Shown here one piece after another: positions 34,071 through 46,130 of a DNA stretch of 64,000 nucleotides. Under the pieces are notes generated by a model that ran no database searches, was not told the DNA's origin, and was given only the letters and a program-made list of their open reading frames with translations. Positions within the stretch are counted from its first letter, which is position 1. Every line of letters begins with the position of its first letter. This DNA is from Symbiodinium kawagutii (taxonomy: Eukaryota; Sar; Dinophyceae; Suessiales; Symbiodiniaceae): NCBI GenBank assembly GCA_009767595.1, contig VSDK01014227.1:32338-96337 (forward strand), read 5' to 3'. Both the position numbers and the translations under genes were made by a program.

Positions 34071-35145
34071 TCAACAGATACTGCGGCTGTGTCCACTGCT
34101 GAAGATAAGATCAGCAACTGCTGCCGGTGCCATGGAATCTGCAAGGTGGAGATATACAAAAGTGCACATATTGCCAAGGGATTTAGCACTTTTTCCTTAA
34201 GGTGGAGAGCTTTCTGTGCCTGCGACAAAACAGTGACCCTAGGTCATCAAGTGGTGCCCATGCCTTGCAAAATAGCAGCCAAGTTTACTTTCATGAAACA
34301 CGAAACTGGCGACGAAAACAATGGTTCACCACGATTCGCAGTCGCACTTTATTTGGGCTCTCAGCACATTTTCTAAACCGAGCGTTTCGTGCGAGACTTC
34401 ACGGTTTCCAAGAGCTCTTGAAAAAACGCTTCGACCCCCTGGTCTTTCGCAAGCTGATCTCGTCAATCCCTCCGGTGCTGCAGCTTTGCCAGAGCTTTCT
34501 CAAAAAATCGCAAAGTACAGCTGCTTTTCTTTGTGACTTTTTTTGCCATATCATGCTGCAATTGTCAGTTTGTCGGTAACGAAAAGTTCCTCTTGACAAT
34601 TCAAACTTCTTTCTATGGCCAATGTTCCTTCTCTACACGAATACCGCCCGACGATAGGTTAAACCTGTTGCCCACGTCAGAATTTGATCAAACCAGTGGG
34701 TATGTTTTGCCCCAGCACATGGATGAAATTTTCACAGAAAGAGTGGAACATATTAGAGATTTGCTGGATAGCGTGTTCAAACATGTTCATGTTCACACAC
34801 AACTCCTGGAAGTGGTTCTGGGACCGTAGTGCTAGTGCACATACGCATTCCATTCCGCAGCATAATGAAGGGGGTCATCAAACAAATTGGGAAATTGATC
34901 CAGATTCAGACAGTACGCCTGTTGCGAAATCAAGTGTGAACAACAATGCTGAAGTAATATCTGCCATATCACTTGTGAGGCTGCAAGTGCTGCAACCGGA
35001 TCTATGTATGGAGGTTTAATGGTCAAAGCCTCATTGCATTGAGTATGATACAGTCCGGAAAGACGCATTCATTGTGGCAATGACAACATTTGCATTTGTC
35101 ACGTAGCTTTGCCTTGACGTTGAACTCAACGTTTCCTTTCTGCAG

Positions 35146-35208
35146 GATCAATTTGATCGAATTGATGCAAATCATGACGGAGTACTGCAGAGATCCGAGT
35201 GGGATCAG
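35146..35208 (+). CDS. EF-hand exon
   Basis: A 63-nt, phase-0 exon entered at CTGCAG|GATCAA and left at GATCAG|GCCACG (GC donor). It reads FDRIDANHDGVLQRSEWDQ. The calcium loop is canonical: Asp at 1, Asn at 3, Asp at 5, Gly at 6, hydrophobic at 8 and Glu at 12. Single EF-hands near the end of Ala-rich repeat proteins would suggest calcium-sensitive folding or anchoring; that link is inferred from the flanking Ala-rich exon at about 34982. Confidence 0.7.
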
Positions 35209-35216
35209 GCCACGAC

Positions 35217-37635
35217 TGAAGCCATGAAGGGCCGTGCCTTATTTTCAGAATTGAGGCACTGTTGCATGCCTTCTGAAAATAATGGTTTCATGATTTGTAC
35301 AAGTGTTTGGTTTCAAATTAGTGTTTGCACAAATTGAAACCAAGCACTTTGAATTGGCCAGGCTCGTCGATGATGGAGTCCACATCCCAGCTGCTCAATG
35401 TTTGTGCTAGACATTTGCCATAGTGACTTGCAGATGTTCTGTGTTTTTTCACTTGCAGCCTTTGAGTTTTGCTGTGTTTTCTTCTGAGATTGGGTTGCCA
35501 AGATCCTTCCTTACAACTTGATGCAAAGTCACCACCGTGTTTTTCTGCCCATCATTCACTATCTATCACCTTCGATCTTCTCTAAGGAATCGGTTAACGT
35601 ATTTCAGATGGCACAAAGTCTGAGACCCCATTTGGCACTCCTGCTCGAAGGCGATGCTCGATGCATGTCAGTTTCTGACACATCAACAGCGAGACTAACG
35701 CCGCACAACCGGCCCCGACTTTGCCAGGTAAGTAGGGTGCTTTGATGGATTTTGGCTCAGCCGGGATCTCAGCACGATCGAAACACGGGAGTAGAACGCA
35801 AATGGGAAAATACACTGATAATGCCGATAATGCCAATAATTCGTATGTATATATATGAATAATGTAAATAATTATATATATACACACTTTTTTTCATTAT
35901 GTGTATAACATACTCACGCATATGTATAATAATGTACATATATATATATATACACACAGATGTGTAATATTATGTATTAGTCAATTTACACGAATGCAAA
36001 CTGATTAATTAAACAGCATCAAAATCAAATGAAGAGTAGTAAGAGTTATAATTAGTTCACTTGATTCTGTCGCACTGAAAGGTCACCTTTTCAAAAGGCG
36101 TTTGCTGCAGGCATGAAAACTGTGCTTGCCAGCCCCATGATTGGAGTCATTTCAGTGCTTGATCTCATGCCTTTCCATGCATTTCAGTCGCAGAAGCTAC
36201 GGGAGTTGCCTTATGGCAGTTGCCTTCTTCCTGCAGTTGCCGCAGTTGCCTTTGTCTTTTGTTGGGGAACATGAGAGTCTGCCTTTTAAGCGCCTTCGTG
36301 TCGTACAGGATGGGATGCTCACGACCTTGCAGGGCACAGACCTGTGAAGTCACGAGTTTCGATGGTGGGCGAGTCTCTCCAATTTTAAGCTGCCATGTGG
36401 ATGTCTTGTCACAACTCATATGATTGATCTGGTAGGTGTGTATACTCATTCGTGATTTCCTGCAGCTCGACTCTCGCCGTCCTTCTTTTGATTTCCTGCA
36501 GCCGCCAAATTCAATATAGTTATTGGGTCTGACCAGATGTGAACCGAGAACGTTCTCCGGATCCATTGGAACCTTGTCCCAAAAACAATTGTTGCCCTTT
36601 TGATCACATCTGCTCTGACCTGGCATTTCCCAATGTGGACAAGGCCTGAACTGCTCAAACGCGCAGAGTGTAAAAAAGCCAACCAGATATACGATGTGTG
36701 CGAAAGTAAGCAGCCTGGAAGATTTCACACGAAGCCTGGACAGGGCGCTGCTTTCACTATTTGCGACACGTGCGTGAAACTTTGATCTCAGCATTTCGAG
36801 GAAAGAGCATCGCTTGGAAAGCATCGCAGAAGTAGATGCACCAAAAACAGTGGTTTAAGAATTGCATTGCGATCTCGACCACGGAAAGTCCATGAAAATA
36901 TGTCAAAATCAAGGTCCCAAATGGGTAAATTGGATTCTTCTGAAACTTTGTGGAGGTTCGTCTCCTCGTAGCACGGCATTTGCAAGACATGGAAGCCAAT
37001 GCGCATGCACCGATGTTGGAAGGCACCGATGTCAAGGATCCACGATGAGACAAAGCAGGCTCCGCCACAATCATTAGCCACAAATCCTGGTGTAAATTCC
37101 AAGGTTGATACAATTTGACATCAAACGATTTGGTCTTTTTCATGAACCTTTGGAATGTTGGAGATTCTGAATGCATAAAAACATATAAAAACCATACTAC
37201 CATAGTCATCAAGGGAACTGCCATAAGTCATCCACAGATATCCATAGTTACTACCATAGTCATCAAGGGAACTGCCATAGTCTACCTTTCTCAAAGGAAC
37301 TCCCAGAGATAGAGTCGAGGTTCGCCAAGCCTCGGCTTCAGTTGCGTTGCTGTGCAGGTGGCACAAGCCCAGCGTGGTCACGCAAGAGCTGAGACGTTCG
37401 ACATGGCCGTTGATGCTCCTGGAAGTTGTCAAACAACAGTCTTTGCAGGCGAAACAGGGGAAAAACAGAAACCTCAACAACTTAATTCAACACTTAACTT
37501 TGAAATATTTGAAAATGTTGCTGAGACCTAAAGACTTAATTGAATGAAATAGATGAAACTTACCTCTCAAGTTTGTGAAGAACTATAGGCAACAGGTAGG
37601 CCCCTGCAGCTAGACATTGCACCTCCCACTTTGAG
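35217..37635. other. mostly intronic/intergenic stretch with weak exon candidates
   Basis: AT-rich microsatellite-like sequence lies at 35820-35960. Weak + strand exon candidates are about 36640-36712 (PELLKRAECKKANQIYDVCE) and about 36990-37046 (MEANAHAPMLEGTDVKDPR). Two near-identical copies of catcaagggaactgccata occur at 37208 and 37261. Nothing here is strong enough to name. Confidence 0.35.
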
Positions 37636-39201
37636 GCCAACATTTATCACTACAATGCAGCCTTGGGCAATCTTGCACAGTCGAGCCGGTACAGCTGGAG
37701 GGTCTCTTGGGAGGTTTTGCGGAGCATGGACTGCGCTCCCGACATCGTGAGTTTCAGTTCTGGAGTTTCCGCTTTGAGGAATTCCAGAGTCCATTCAGAG
37801 CTTTCTGGGGCTGCAAGTTGGACAAGGGCAGTTGAAACGGTGTCAGAAATCATGAGCTCTCGCCGAATTCAGGCAGATTTGATTTGTGTCAATTCATTGA
37901 TTGCGGCCTGTGAGAAAGTCTGCAGGTGGCAATCAGCTGCAATGGTGCAATCAGTCTTCACAGAACGTGGTCTTTCCATGGATTCCACTGGATATGGTGC
38001 TCTGATTTCAAGCTCAAAGGCAGAAGGGACGTCGGTGTGGAGGGTGGCTCTGACTTGGTTGCTTGAATCCGTGCAGAGATCATTTGCTGCCAATCAGATC
38101 TGCTACAATTCGTGTGTGGATGCATGCGAAAAGGGTGGACAATGGCAGAAGGCTTTGCTTCTGCTGGAACGGATCCCTCCACTTCTCGTGGACGAAGTAA
38201 GTTTTACTTGTGGGATCCGTGCCTGCCAAGGGTGGGAAGAAGCAGCTGAGATTCTGAGCTCCATGAGAACACTGCGCATATTTCCGAATTTACGCAGTTA
38301 CAGCGCAATGTTTTCATGTGAGCAACAGAATTGGAGTGCTGCAACGGAGTTTTGGCGTGACATGTCGACGCGGGGACTGAAGACAAATGAAGTGGCCAGC
38401 AATGCATTTCTCAAGACAAGTGAGAAACGGAATTGGGAACGGGCCACAGCTCTGTTGATTGCAATGCCTTCAGCCGGACTAAAGCCAACTTCTCCTGGAA
38501 TTCATTCATGTTTGGCAGCATGTCAGCCAGGATGCTGGCCAGTAGTATCACAGATGCTGAAGAGAGTGCAAAGTATGATGATGCAGGGCAATGTGGACTC
38601 CTTTAGTGCAGTGATGAGTGCTTATGAAAAAAGCATCCTGTGGGAGGATGCTTTGAATGTTTGGCTTGGCTTGTTCAGCAAGAATCTCAAGCCAGACATA
38701 GTCTGCTTCAATGCAATGACCAGCGCTTTTGCCCGGGGCTTTTGCTGGAAGCTTGCCATGGAGCTTTTTGGACGAATTCGATGCACCATATCTGCGGATT
38801 TCATCACCCGCAATGCAATTTTGACCTCTTGCAGTGGAGTTCGCTCCTGGCAGATCGCACTCTTCTTCTTTGATGGGGCTCAGTGGTCTCGGCTACCTGA
38901 TATGGAAGCACATAGTGTTATGATTGCCTCCTGTACCACATCCTTTCAATGGAGACTGGGACTCAGTCTCCTGGAAAGGATGGATTCTGCGCAGACTGCA
39001 TTTGCAGCCCTTGCAGTGGCCATCACATCTTCTTTGGAAGGCTGCTTTGGAGATGCTCGGAGTGAAGGCTGCGATGCTGGATCCTTGCAACAGGTGCCTC
39101 AGTTGTTTTTCCTCTTGGAGGATTCAGCCACCTTGGCCTGTACAGCATTGAACCCGTGCAGCAAGTTGCGCAAGGGGGGCAAAGTGGAGCAAATGTCCTG
39201 A
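37636..39201 (+). CDS. pentatricopeptide-repeat (PPR) protein, 5' end incomplete
   Basis: One long open frame to TGA at 39199-39201. It has about eleven degenerate 35-residue helical repeats, e.g. VNSLIAACEKVCRWQSAAM, YNSCVDACEKGGQWQKALLL and FNAMTSAFARGFCWKLAMEL, the form typical of dinoflagellate PPR proteins. PPR proteins bind organellar RNA in a sequence-specific way. The frame is open upstream of any ATG, and I chose the AG|GCC boundary at 37635/37636, where repeat-like sequence NIYHYNAALG begins; a short upstream exon with the start codon is likely. No transit peptide is visible for that reason. The absence of introns over 1.5 kb contrasts with its neighbours. Confidence 0.85.
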   Translation, partial: ANIYHYNAALGNLAQSSRYSWRVSWEVLRSMDCAPDIVSFSSGVSALRNSRVHSELSGAASWTRAVETVSEIMSSRRIQADLICVNSLIAACEKVCRWQSAAMVQSVFTERGLSMDSTGYGALISSSKAEGTSVWRVALTWLLESVQRSFAANQICYNSCVDACEKGGQWQKALLLLERIPPLLVDEVSFTCGIRACQGWEEAAEILSSMRTLRIFPNLRSYSAMFSCEQQNWSAATEFWRDMSTRGLKTNEVASNAFLKTSEKRNWERATALLIAMPSAGLKPTSPGIHSCLAACQPGCWPVVSQMLKRVQSMMMQGNVDSFSAVMSAYEKSILWEDALNVWLGLFSKNLKPDIVCFNAMTSAFARGFCWKLAMELFGRIRCTISADFITRNAILTSCSGVRSWQIALFFFDGAQWSRLPDMEAHSVMIASCTTSFQWRLGLSLLERMDSAQTAFAALAVAITSSLEGCFGDARSEGCDAGSLQQVPQLFFLLEDSATLACTALNPCSKLRKGGKVEQMS

Positions 39202-39849
39202 TCGGAATGAAGGCTTTGTGGACAACATGCTGACATGCCAAGGCGATTGTAACACTAGACAACATTTCTTTTTCAGGACAATACAATGTACACACATGTA
39301 TGCATGATGCACTCTACGCCATACAAGTGTCTAAGATTGTATTAGATTGTATTAGTATGATTTAATACATACATACATGCTGTGAACGTATGCCCTTGGC
39401 ATCATGCGTCGGAAGATGTGAGCTGCTTTCGGTTCGAGCTTTCCAAAGTCTCCGTTGCACTGGAACCTCCAACATCGCTCACTTGAGAGCTGCTTCAACC
39501 TGCTAAGCAGCTACATAGATGGCAACATGTGGGACTCTGACTAGGACTTCACTTTCTTTCACAGACATGCATGGGCCATGCTGAGATTGTCACGTTTGGA
39601 ATCGCTGGTGTCCCTCGCGCACTCAATGTGACTGCGCAACCATGAATGGTCAGAATGATGCTGAGGCGCAGTGCAGCAGTGATATTCATTCAGCTGTCTA
39701 GTCAAACATGACAAGTCTCGAAGGTACGGAGTTGGCAGATTCCACTCTCGCTTTGGAGGTATGGGCTAGTTTTGGGCTTGACCATGTTTGCAGTTCTGCA
39801 TCAACTCATTTTGCCAAGGTTGCCTTGGCCATTGGCGGCAAGTTTTTAC
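39202..39849. other. spacer between PPR and helicase genes
   Basis: It contains the PPR 3' flank and possibly the unidentified first helicase exon(s). An open frame from 39708 (MTSLEGTELADSTLALE, then a GT donor) could be the helicase N-terminus, but there is no family signal to confirm it. Confidence 0.3.
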
Positions 39850-42800
39850 AGATGTGCACTTTCATGATCTCCCAGTCGACAGAAGACTGCTCAGGGGTGT
39901 GGAGGCTGGGGAAGCTGATGTCCAAACTCTCCCTGAACTAGCTGTTTTTTTGATTCAAATCCAATGCTATAACTCTATAGATCTCTTTAGGTTTCCAATT
40001 TTATGATTCAACGTGGCACTGCCCATGGTCGGCTTGAGCACCAGGCTGCAGTGGGTGCTGGTGCCCGTTTGACGCCAGTACAGCAGCAAGCTTTCTCACA
40101 GCTGAGAGCAGGGGAGCCTGGCCCTTCTGGCTGTTCGGTTTGCCCGGTTTGTTGCGGAAATTCTTTTCCCGAAAGCAAAGAGTTCTCGTTTCACCTTGGG
40201 GGGTCGGAGGTGTGTTTGCTCGATGTTGGGGGGGTGGAGACCACGTGGAAATGCAGGGAAGGAAAAGGCATCAGAGAGGCAAAGGAGACCCATGGAAAGG
40301 AAATTTAGTTATTCGCGCAAAATTTCAAACCGAAGGAAGTTTGGAAGTCAAACCTTTGACTGACTTATGGAGAAGAAGAGATGTCAAGAGAGAGGTGCGT
40401 GTGTGACTGGAATCGCGCAAAGCTCCGGGATGGTTGAGAAGTGCGCTCGGTAAAAGCGGCTTTGGAAGTTTCGATGTGCAAAAAGTGCACGCCTTTGTGG
40501 TGCGAAACAAATTTGCACTTTAAATTCGCAAACAAAAACTGAAGGTTTTGCACCGGTTTGGCAGATGAAATCTGCAAAGGTGCCAGCTGCGTAAGATGCT
40601 CCAAACATTATGCATGCCATCGTAACCCTGGCAAGAAGCACGTTTGCAAGCCAAAATTGTGCAAAGCTGATGGGGTCGTGTTTTTTGAAATCGAGATGAA
40701 TGGAAAGTACAAGCCGCTGTGGCAAGAAGCACGTAGAAACGCATTTGCAAGTCAAAACTGTGAAAGACTGAGGAAAATGAGCGGCTGGTGGTGTTTTAGT
40801 CATTGTATTTGGCGGTGGTGGTGGTGGTGGTGTTGGTGGTGGTGTGGTTTTGTTTGACTGGCTGTCGGTGGCGACCGAACGAAGAAAGCAGGGAATTCCC
40901 AGGAGTGGTGTAACCAAATTGAGTGGTGGGTAAAATCGTCGTGCCAAGAGTGTCTCATTCTCTCTTCATCGTTTTTAAATCTGTGGTTGCAGAGGCGCAA
41001 GGAGGGAAGCGTCCTGATTTGCTGCTGCAGGCCCCTCAGTGTTCAAGAATCTATCTATTCCAATCTCTTCATTGTCGAAGTTTCGTCACGATTCATCGCC
41101 TTAATACTTTCTTGACTCCCCACCATGGTTTTAGCCCTGAAAGGTTTTACCTGAAGGCTTTCAAGATGCCTGGTCGGGTGGAAGGGGAGCCTACGTGATG
41201 CTTTTGCAGGCTCAAACTGGCACTGGAAAGACGATCGCATTCTTGCTGCCAGCCTTGCAGAGGCTTTTAGAAGAGGACTGATCCCAAGCAGAGAGCATCT
41301 GCTTCAGGAGTTTAAAAAACAATGTAATTGTGCTTTGAAAAAATCTGTTTGTGAGGCAAGAGTGCTCCTGAACTTTTCCCTTCGAGGAGACCAGAAAGTC
41401 AAATCCCCAAGGCCCAGAAGCGAGGGACTCAAAATTGGACTTGAAGCACTTGAGGCACTCGAATGCATGCAGAAAATGCAAAAAGATCAAGCGACAAAAT
41501 GTCGGGAGATTTTCGCAGATCTTGGAAGCTAAGTATGGGGTATCTCCATACTGCTGCCCCAAGATTTGTTCCTGTCCTCCTCTCAGGGTGTCTCCATACT
41601 GGTGCTTGCACCAACCCGAGAGCTGGTTCTCCAACTGGTGGTGACCTTGGGCCACCAATTCGGGCGCGAGCGCCGTCTCGGGGCCCCAGCCGTTGCAAGG
41701 CCAAGGTGGCCAACAAGCTGCTGCAGTACAGCGGTGGCCTGGTCCGAAGCTCTTTCGTTGCAGGAGGCTTCTCGGTTCAGGAGAGAAATGCTTGGTCAAA
41801 TTACGGTCAAATGATTTTCAGATTGACCAGGGATTTGTTTAGGGTTCAAATCTCATTAGATCTCTATGGATCTTTTGCTCTTGGCCGACCGCGCCTTTTC
41901 ACTGCAGAATCAGAAAGAGACCAATGGAAGACCAAACTGTTGGCCTTTTCTTGACTGCAGGAAGACATTGATCGTCTCAAAGCAGACGCACCGCACATTC
42001 TTTTTGCAACACCTTGGCGGTTGGTCTGGCTCCTCAAGGTTTACTCCAACGATGAATTCTGGCCTCCCCTTCCATTGCAAGTTCCTACACACTTTTGGAT
42101 TCCCTTTAGATTCCCTGGATTCTCGGTGATCTCATTGGCAAAGTCACGAAGAACTAGCCTTGAACAGGTCATATAGTACACGGGAATCTGAGATTTTGCA
42201 GAAGTTCTTCGCCAAGGTCCATCATTTGCAGTCAACGCCACACTTCGCATTACACTCAGAACGGCAAAAGAACAGAAAAATACTTGAAACATCTTGAAAC
42301 TACATGAGCACAATGAAACTACATGAAAAAACATGAAGAAACAAATTGAAGGACAAGGATGAGAGGAAACGGACAAGGATGGAACACAAGAGGGGCTCCC
42401 TGGTGACCTCCCTGAACTCGCTCAAAAACGGCATCAGGTTCGAGCACTTGGGTCAGTCCAGTCGCTTGTCTTGGACGAAGCAGATCGTTTGCTAAACCCA
42501 GTCTTTATACACAAGGCATGGGGCATGACACTGGCACTCACTGAAAAGAAGGTAATAGGAAGTAAGCAAAGTAGCAAGGGTGTTCAGTTTTGAGCAGGTG
42601 GACTACATTTTCCGTCGCTTGCCATGTTCCAGGCTTGACTGACCGTCGATTGAGCTTTACAATGCTTTTACACTCTCATTTCATCTCTGTTTCTTGATAT
42701 TTCTTGAACCGTTGGTCTGGCGTTCTTTGGCAGTTCGTTCTTGAACCTTTGGAAGTTAGTTTTTTCACGATCAGTTTCGCTAGTTTCACTGAAGCTCGAC

Positions 42801-45800
42801 TTGTGCTGTGGGCCTGGAGAGGCCACAAATGATTCTATGTTCTGCCACGTAACTCAGCTGATCCTAGAGTTCCCAACAGTCGATGGATGTGCTATGTCAG
42901 CTGAGCTGCTCAGGTTCAGTGAGCACATCCAAAAATTTGCAGTTCGATCACTTCGAGCGAACCTTGAAGTGCCTCCTGCAAGCAGTTGGAACTTTATTTT
43001 TGGCACGCAGTACATGTGCAATCATGTAGTGCTTCATGTGCATATATCATAAATGATATCATATACAGTACATACATCACATATGCATATGATTTGTTCG
43101 AAGCACAAGGTGCTCGCATCCAAGGATCAGCACCACTTCGGAAGTGGAGACCTTAGAGAAACGTAGAGAGGGGGATGAAGTACGGAAAAACGACCTACAG
43201 CCACGAGCTGAGGATGCAGAGCAAGTGCAGACAACGAAGGTTGAGGTTGCAGATCCTGTGGAGCAGGTACCGCGGCAGTCGTTTGATGGCTGATCTTTGA
43301 TGTCAAGCCATCAAGTCATGAGCATCCTAGAAAACCGATCGAAAGGTACTTGTCCGCTACGAACCTCAGAAATTTCTTGCAGTCCTGCATGCTCTTTTGG
43401 TCCAAGAGATGCTTGCAGAAGGTGGGACTGGGCACCGATTCGGTGAAGAAAATCTGTCGCAGTGCAAAACAGATCACATAGGTAAATGGATCATAGATCA
43501 TAGATGTACTTCATGATGTGAATGGGCCAAACAGGGCTGTGAAATTCCTGGCTCCAAGTACCTTTCCCTCCAAGAACACATGGTTTACGAGAAATCATTC
43601 GCAGTGTAATGTAATTCATCCCCTTCAGTTTTTCCACTGCTTTCACTGATTTATCTAGTTGATGAGGGTCCTCCATCCCCTGATTCAACCGTTGCCTCAA
43701 TCCACCGGGAAGACGGACTCATTCGCTCACTCTTTCTATCCTTCAATTGCTTTTGAGTCAACTATTTATTCAATCAAAGGTTTTCCATCAGCCAGCAATG
43801 AGCTGATCATGGTGCCAATGCTTTCATTTGGCTTGAGACACCAAGGGCCTCCAATTGTCTGGAAACTTATGGAATTCAATCGGGGCAAATGGGTCAATAA
43901 GTTGACCCATCAAGTCTTTCAGTTTGGTTGGTACATGTAGGCGGAAGCTCAGGGTGAACAACTAATGATAATTGAGGATAAGTAAGGATGATTAAGGCTA
44001 GGCCAAGCAAGCTTAGTCCTCAAAGGACAGTTGGAAGTTCTGCGCTTTGACGAAGCTTTTGCATCGAGGTGAAGCCAAACGAGTCCTGGTGATTTTCCCC
44101 ACGGTGCGCTGGCTCCAGCTCGCAGCCCAAGTGACACGGAACGGTTGAGTACCGAGAACTCTCAGCAAGACAGCAACCCGTTGCGTTCAGGTTCTTTTAC
44201 GTGCTCTTGAAACATCGGGCGAATATGTGGGTGACTGAGATGAGCGAAGGTGTACTTGCGAGAAAACTGATGTGGTCCGGAGAGAGCTTAAAGCAGTTTC
44301 AAGCTCTCAGATCTTCGAATTTTTGTCCAACTGTGCCTCTCTTCCTGAGGCCCGGTCTTCTGTCATTGCATCGGAGCCTTTCAGCAGACCGACGCCGAAA
44401 TCGCGCAGTCCTATTCTCCAAGGGGGTTGACCACTGAGAATTCAAAGTCCAACCTTTGGACCAGACATAATCAGATATAATCAGATTCAGGCACAATTGA
44501 GTCTAAGGCAAAGCAGCAATCAAATCTGCCACTGGTATTTTTGGCAAAAGAACTTCGCAGTGAGGCTCCTGCCATGACGGGGGCTCTCTTCGCTACAGAT
44601 GTGGCTGCGCGTGGCATGGACTTTGAGCAGAGCTCAGTTGTCAGTTCGGATTTTTCCTCGATGTGTTTGCTGATAGTTTTCAAAGCTTTTGCGGCTTTTC
44701 TGGATGGCTTACACCCACTAACTTTGGTTTTTAGTGTTTTTGGGATATGATTGATTTACCATATAACCACTTAAAAAAAAAAAAATAGCAAGGAATCTAT
44801 AAGCCACCAAGTTTTGCTGTTCTCTCAAACAGTGGAGCTTTCTTTGCTCCTTAGCAGCCGCCCTGAGGATGTTCATTCCGTGATTCAAGTTGGATGTTCA
44901 GAAGATAGGGAGCAGTATGTTCACCGGGCAGGCAGAACAGGACCCGAATGTTCTGCCGGAGATTGTGACCGAAGAAAGAATCCGTATCCTTTTTCAACGA
45001 GTCACCATGTTTGCAGTATGTTTCATGAAAGGATCTTTTGATGTTTCCACAGTTTCCATTCTTTTTCCAGGAAGACTGGAGTCAAAAGGTCGCTCTTTCC
45101 TTTTGCTGAATCCGCTTGAAGAGATCACGTTGAAGGTGCGACACGCAGTGCAAGGTGAGAGCATGGCTGAGCGCTTTGCGCATCTTCTCCTTGGAGGAGC
45201 TGGATGGTCTTCACTTGCATCGAGAAGAGGCGATCCAGGAGACCGAGACGACAGAGACAAGAGAGACATAGAGAGACATAGACAAGAGAGAAGAGAAGAG
45301 AAGAGAAGAGAAGAGAAGAGAAGAGAAGAGAAGAGAAGAGAAGAGAAGAAGAGAAGAGAAGAGACGGCAATTCAAACACCTTGGTCTGCTAGGGAGATGC
45401 TTCTTACATGACCCAGACCGGAATCACTGCACCATCCTTTAGGAGGACAGTACTTTTGCGGAAGCTGCTGCGAGGATTGATGGCTGGTGGGAGGACTGTG
45501 GAAATGATCAGATGCTTTGGTACATCCAACAAGCTGCAGCGCAGGATGCTTCCATCAGTGCCTCTGCGCACCTCTTTTTTGCTAGCGCCATCTCCTTCTA
45601 TCTGCATGACCTTGGCAGACTCCGAGTTGCTTGGCACAGCAATGACGTAGGGGAAAGAAACGGTCGTTTGATAAGGATTGTAACCAAGATTCTATAGACA
45701 TTTCCAGCGCTTTGTCCATGAGGCAAGTGCTGGCGACATCGTTTGCCCAGCCATGCTTTGACATGCAAAGACCATCAGAAACCAATCGACTTGATACTTG

Positions 45801-46130
45801 CGTGATCTTATGTGAACCTATGTCATGTATCTATATACTTATGTAAACCTATGTCATCCATCATCACCTCATTTTTTCTCAACTTTCTTGTTGGGAACAA
45901 ACATTGGATCGCCAGGTGCGCACTGTGACTGCTTTGATTCAATCCACTGGCTTGCCGAAGGACCGCCTTGGGACTATGTCTTGCTTTCCCACCGTGTGTG
46001 CTGTTCAGCAAAATTGAAACGTGGCTTTTCCCAACTGTGAGTTTTCCGCATAGGACTATGGGCTTCCAGCGCTTCCAAAAGGTCTAGCGGCAACTTGGCA
46101 TCGGTCCAATCGCATACTTGGCAAGTTTAG
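39850..46130 (+). CDS. DEAD-box ATP-dependent RNA helicase (split into many exons)
   Basis: Motifs appear in family order. FHDLPVDRRLLRGVE is about 39851-39904. The Q motif LTPVQQQAF lies in 40045-40113. KRPDLLLQ is in 40995-41030 and motif I AQTGTGKT in 41210-41275. Motif Ia APTREL starts in 41587 and GGFSVQ ends at 41780. Exon 41961-42038 has HILFATPWRL. Motif II VLDEADRLL is in 42393-42551. Motif III CSAT spans the intron 42849-42913. A charged insert is 43125-43266. Motif IV VLVIF is in 44069-44130, LHRSLSADRRR at about 44351-44421, motif V ATDVAARGMDF in 44565 to about 44631, and motif VI HRAGRTG-R spans intron 44941-45070. C-terminal exons probably follow at about 45440-45640, 45917-45980 and 46050-46130. 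It unwinds or remodels RNA using ATP. Oddities are TPWRL instead of TPGRL and a 32-nt frame break at 41668-41699. The N-terminus is not defined. Confidence 0.85.
40430..40790. repeat. degenerate short periodic repeat (GTGCAAA type)
   Basis: Within the helicase intron, strings like gatgtgcaaaaagtgc, aaatttgcac and ttgcaagccaaaattgtgc recur with roughly 16-18 nt spacing. It resembles the reverse complement of the tract at 16590-17080. A GGT microsatellite follows at 40811-40848. Confidence 0.45.
45288..45364. repeat. GAAGA pentanucleotide repeat within or beside a helicase exon
   Basis: About 15 units of gaaga with one extra-base interruption near 45349. In the helicase frame it would read as Arg/Glu/Lys repeats (REEKRREEKRREEK). 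Whether it is translated depends on where the exon starting at 45071 ends; a GT donor at 45136 (TTGAAG|GTGCG) would leave it in the intron. Confidence 0.85.

Noticed and set aside
36165..36824. 219-codon minus-strand ORF
   Set aside because: No recognisable motif and no acceptor/donor logic, against the one-way orientation of all supported genes; kept only as unexplained open frame.
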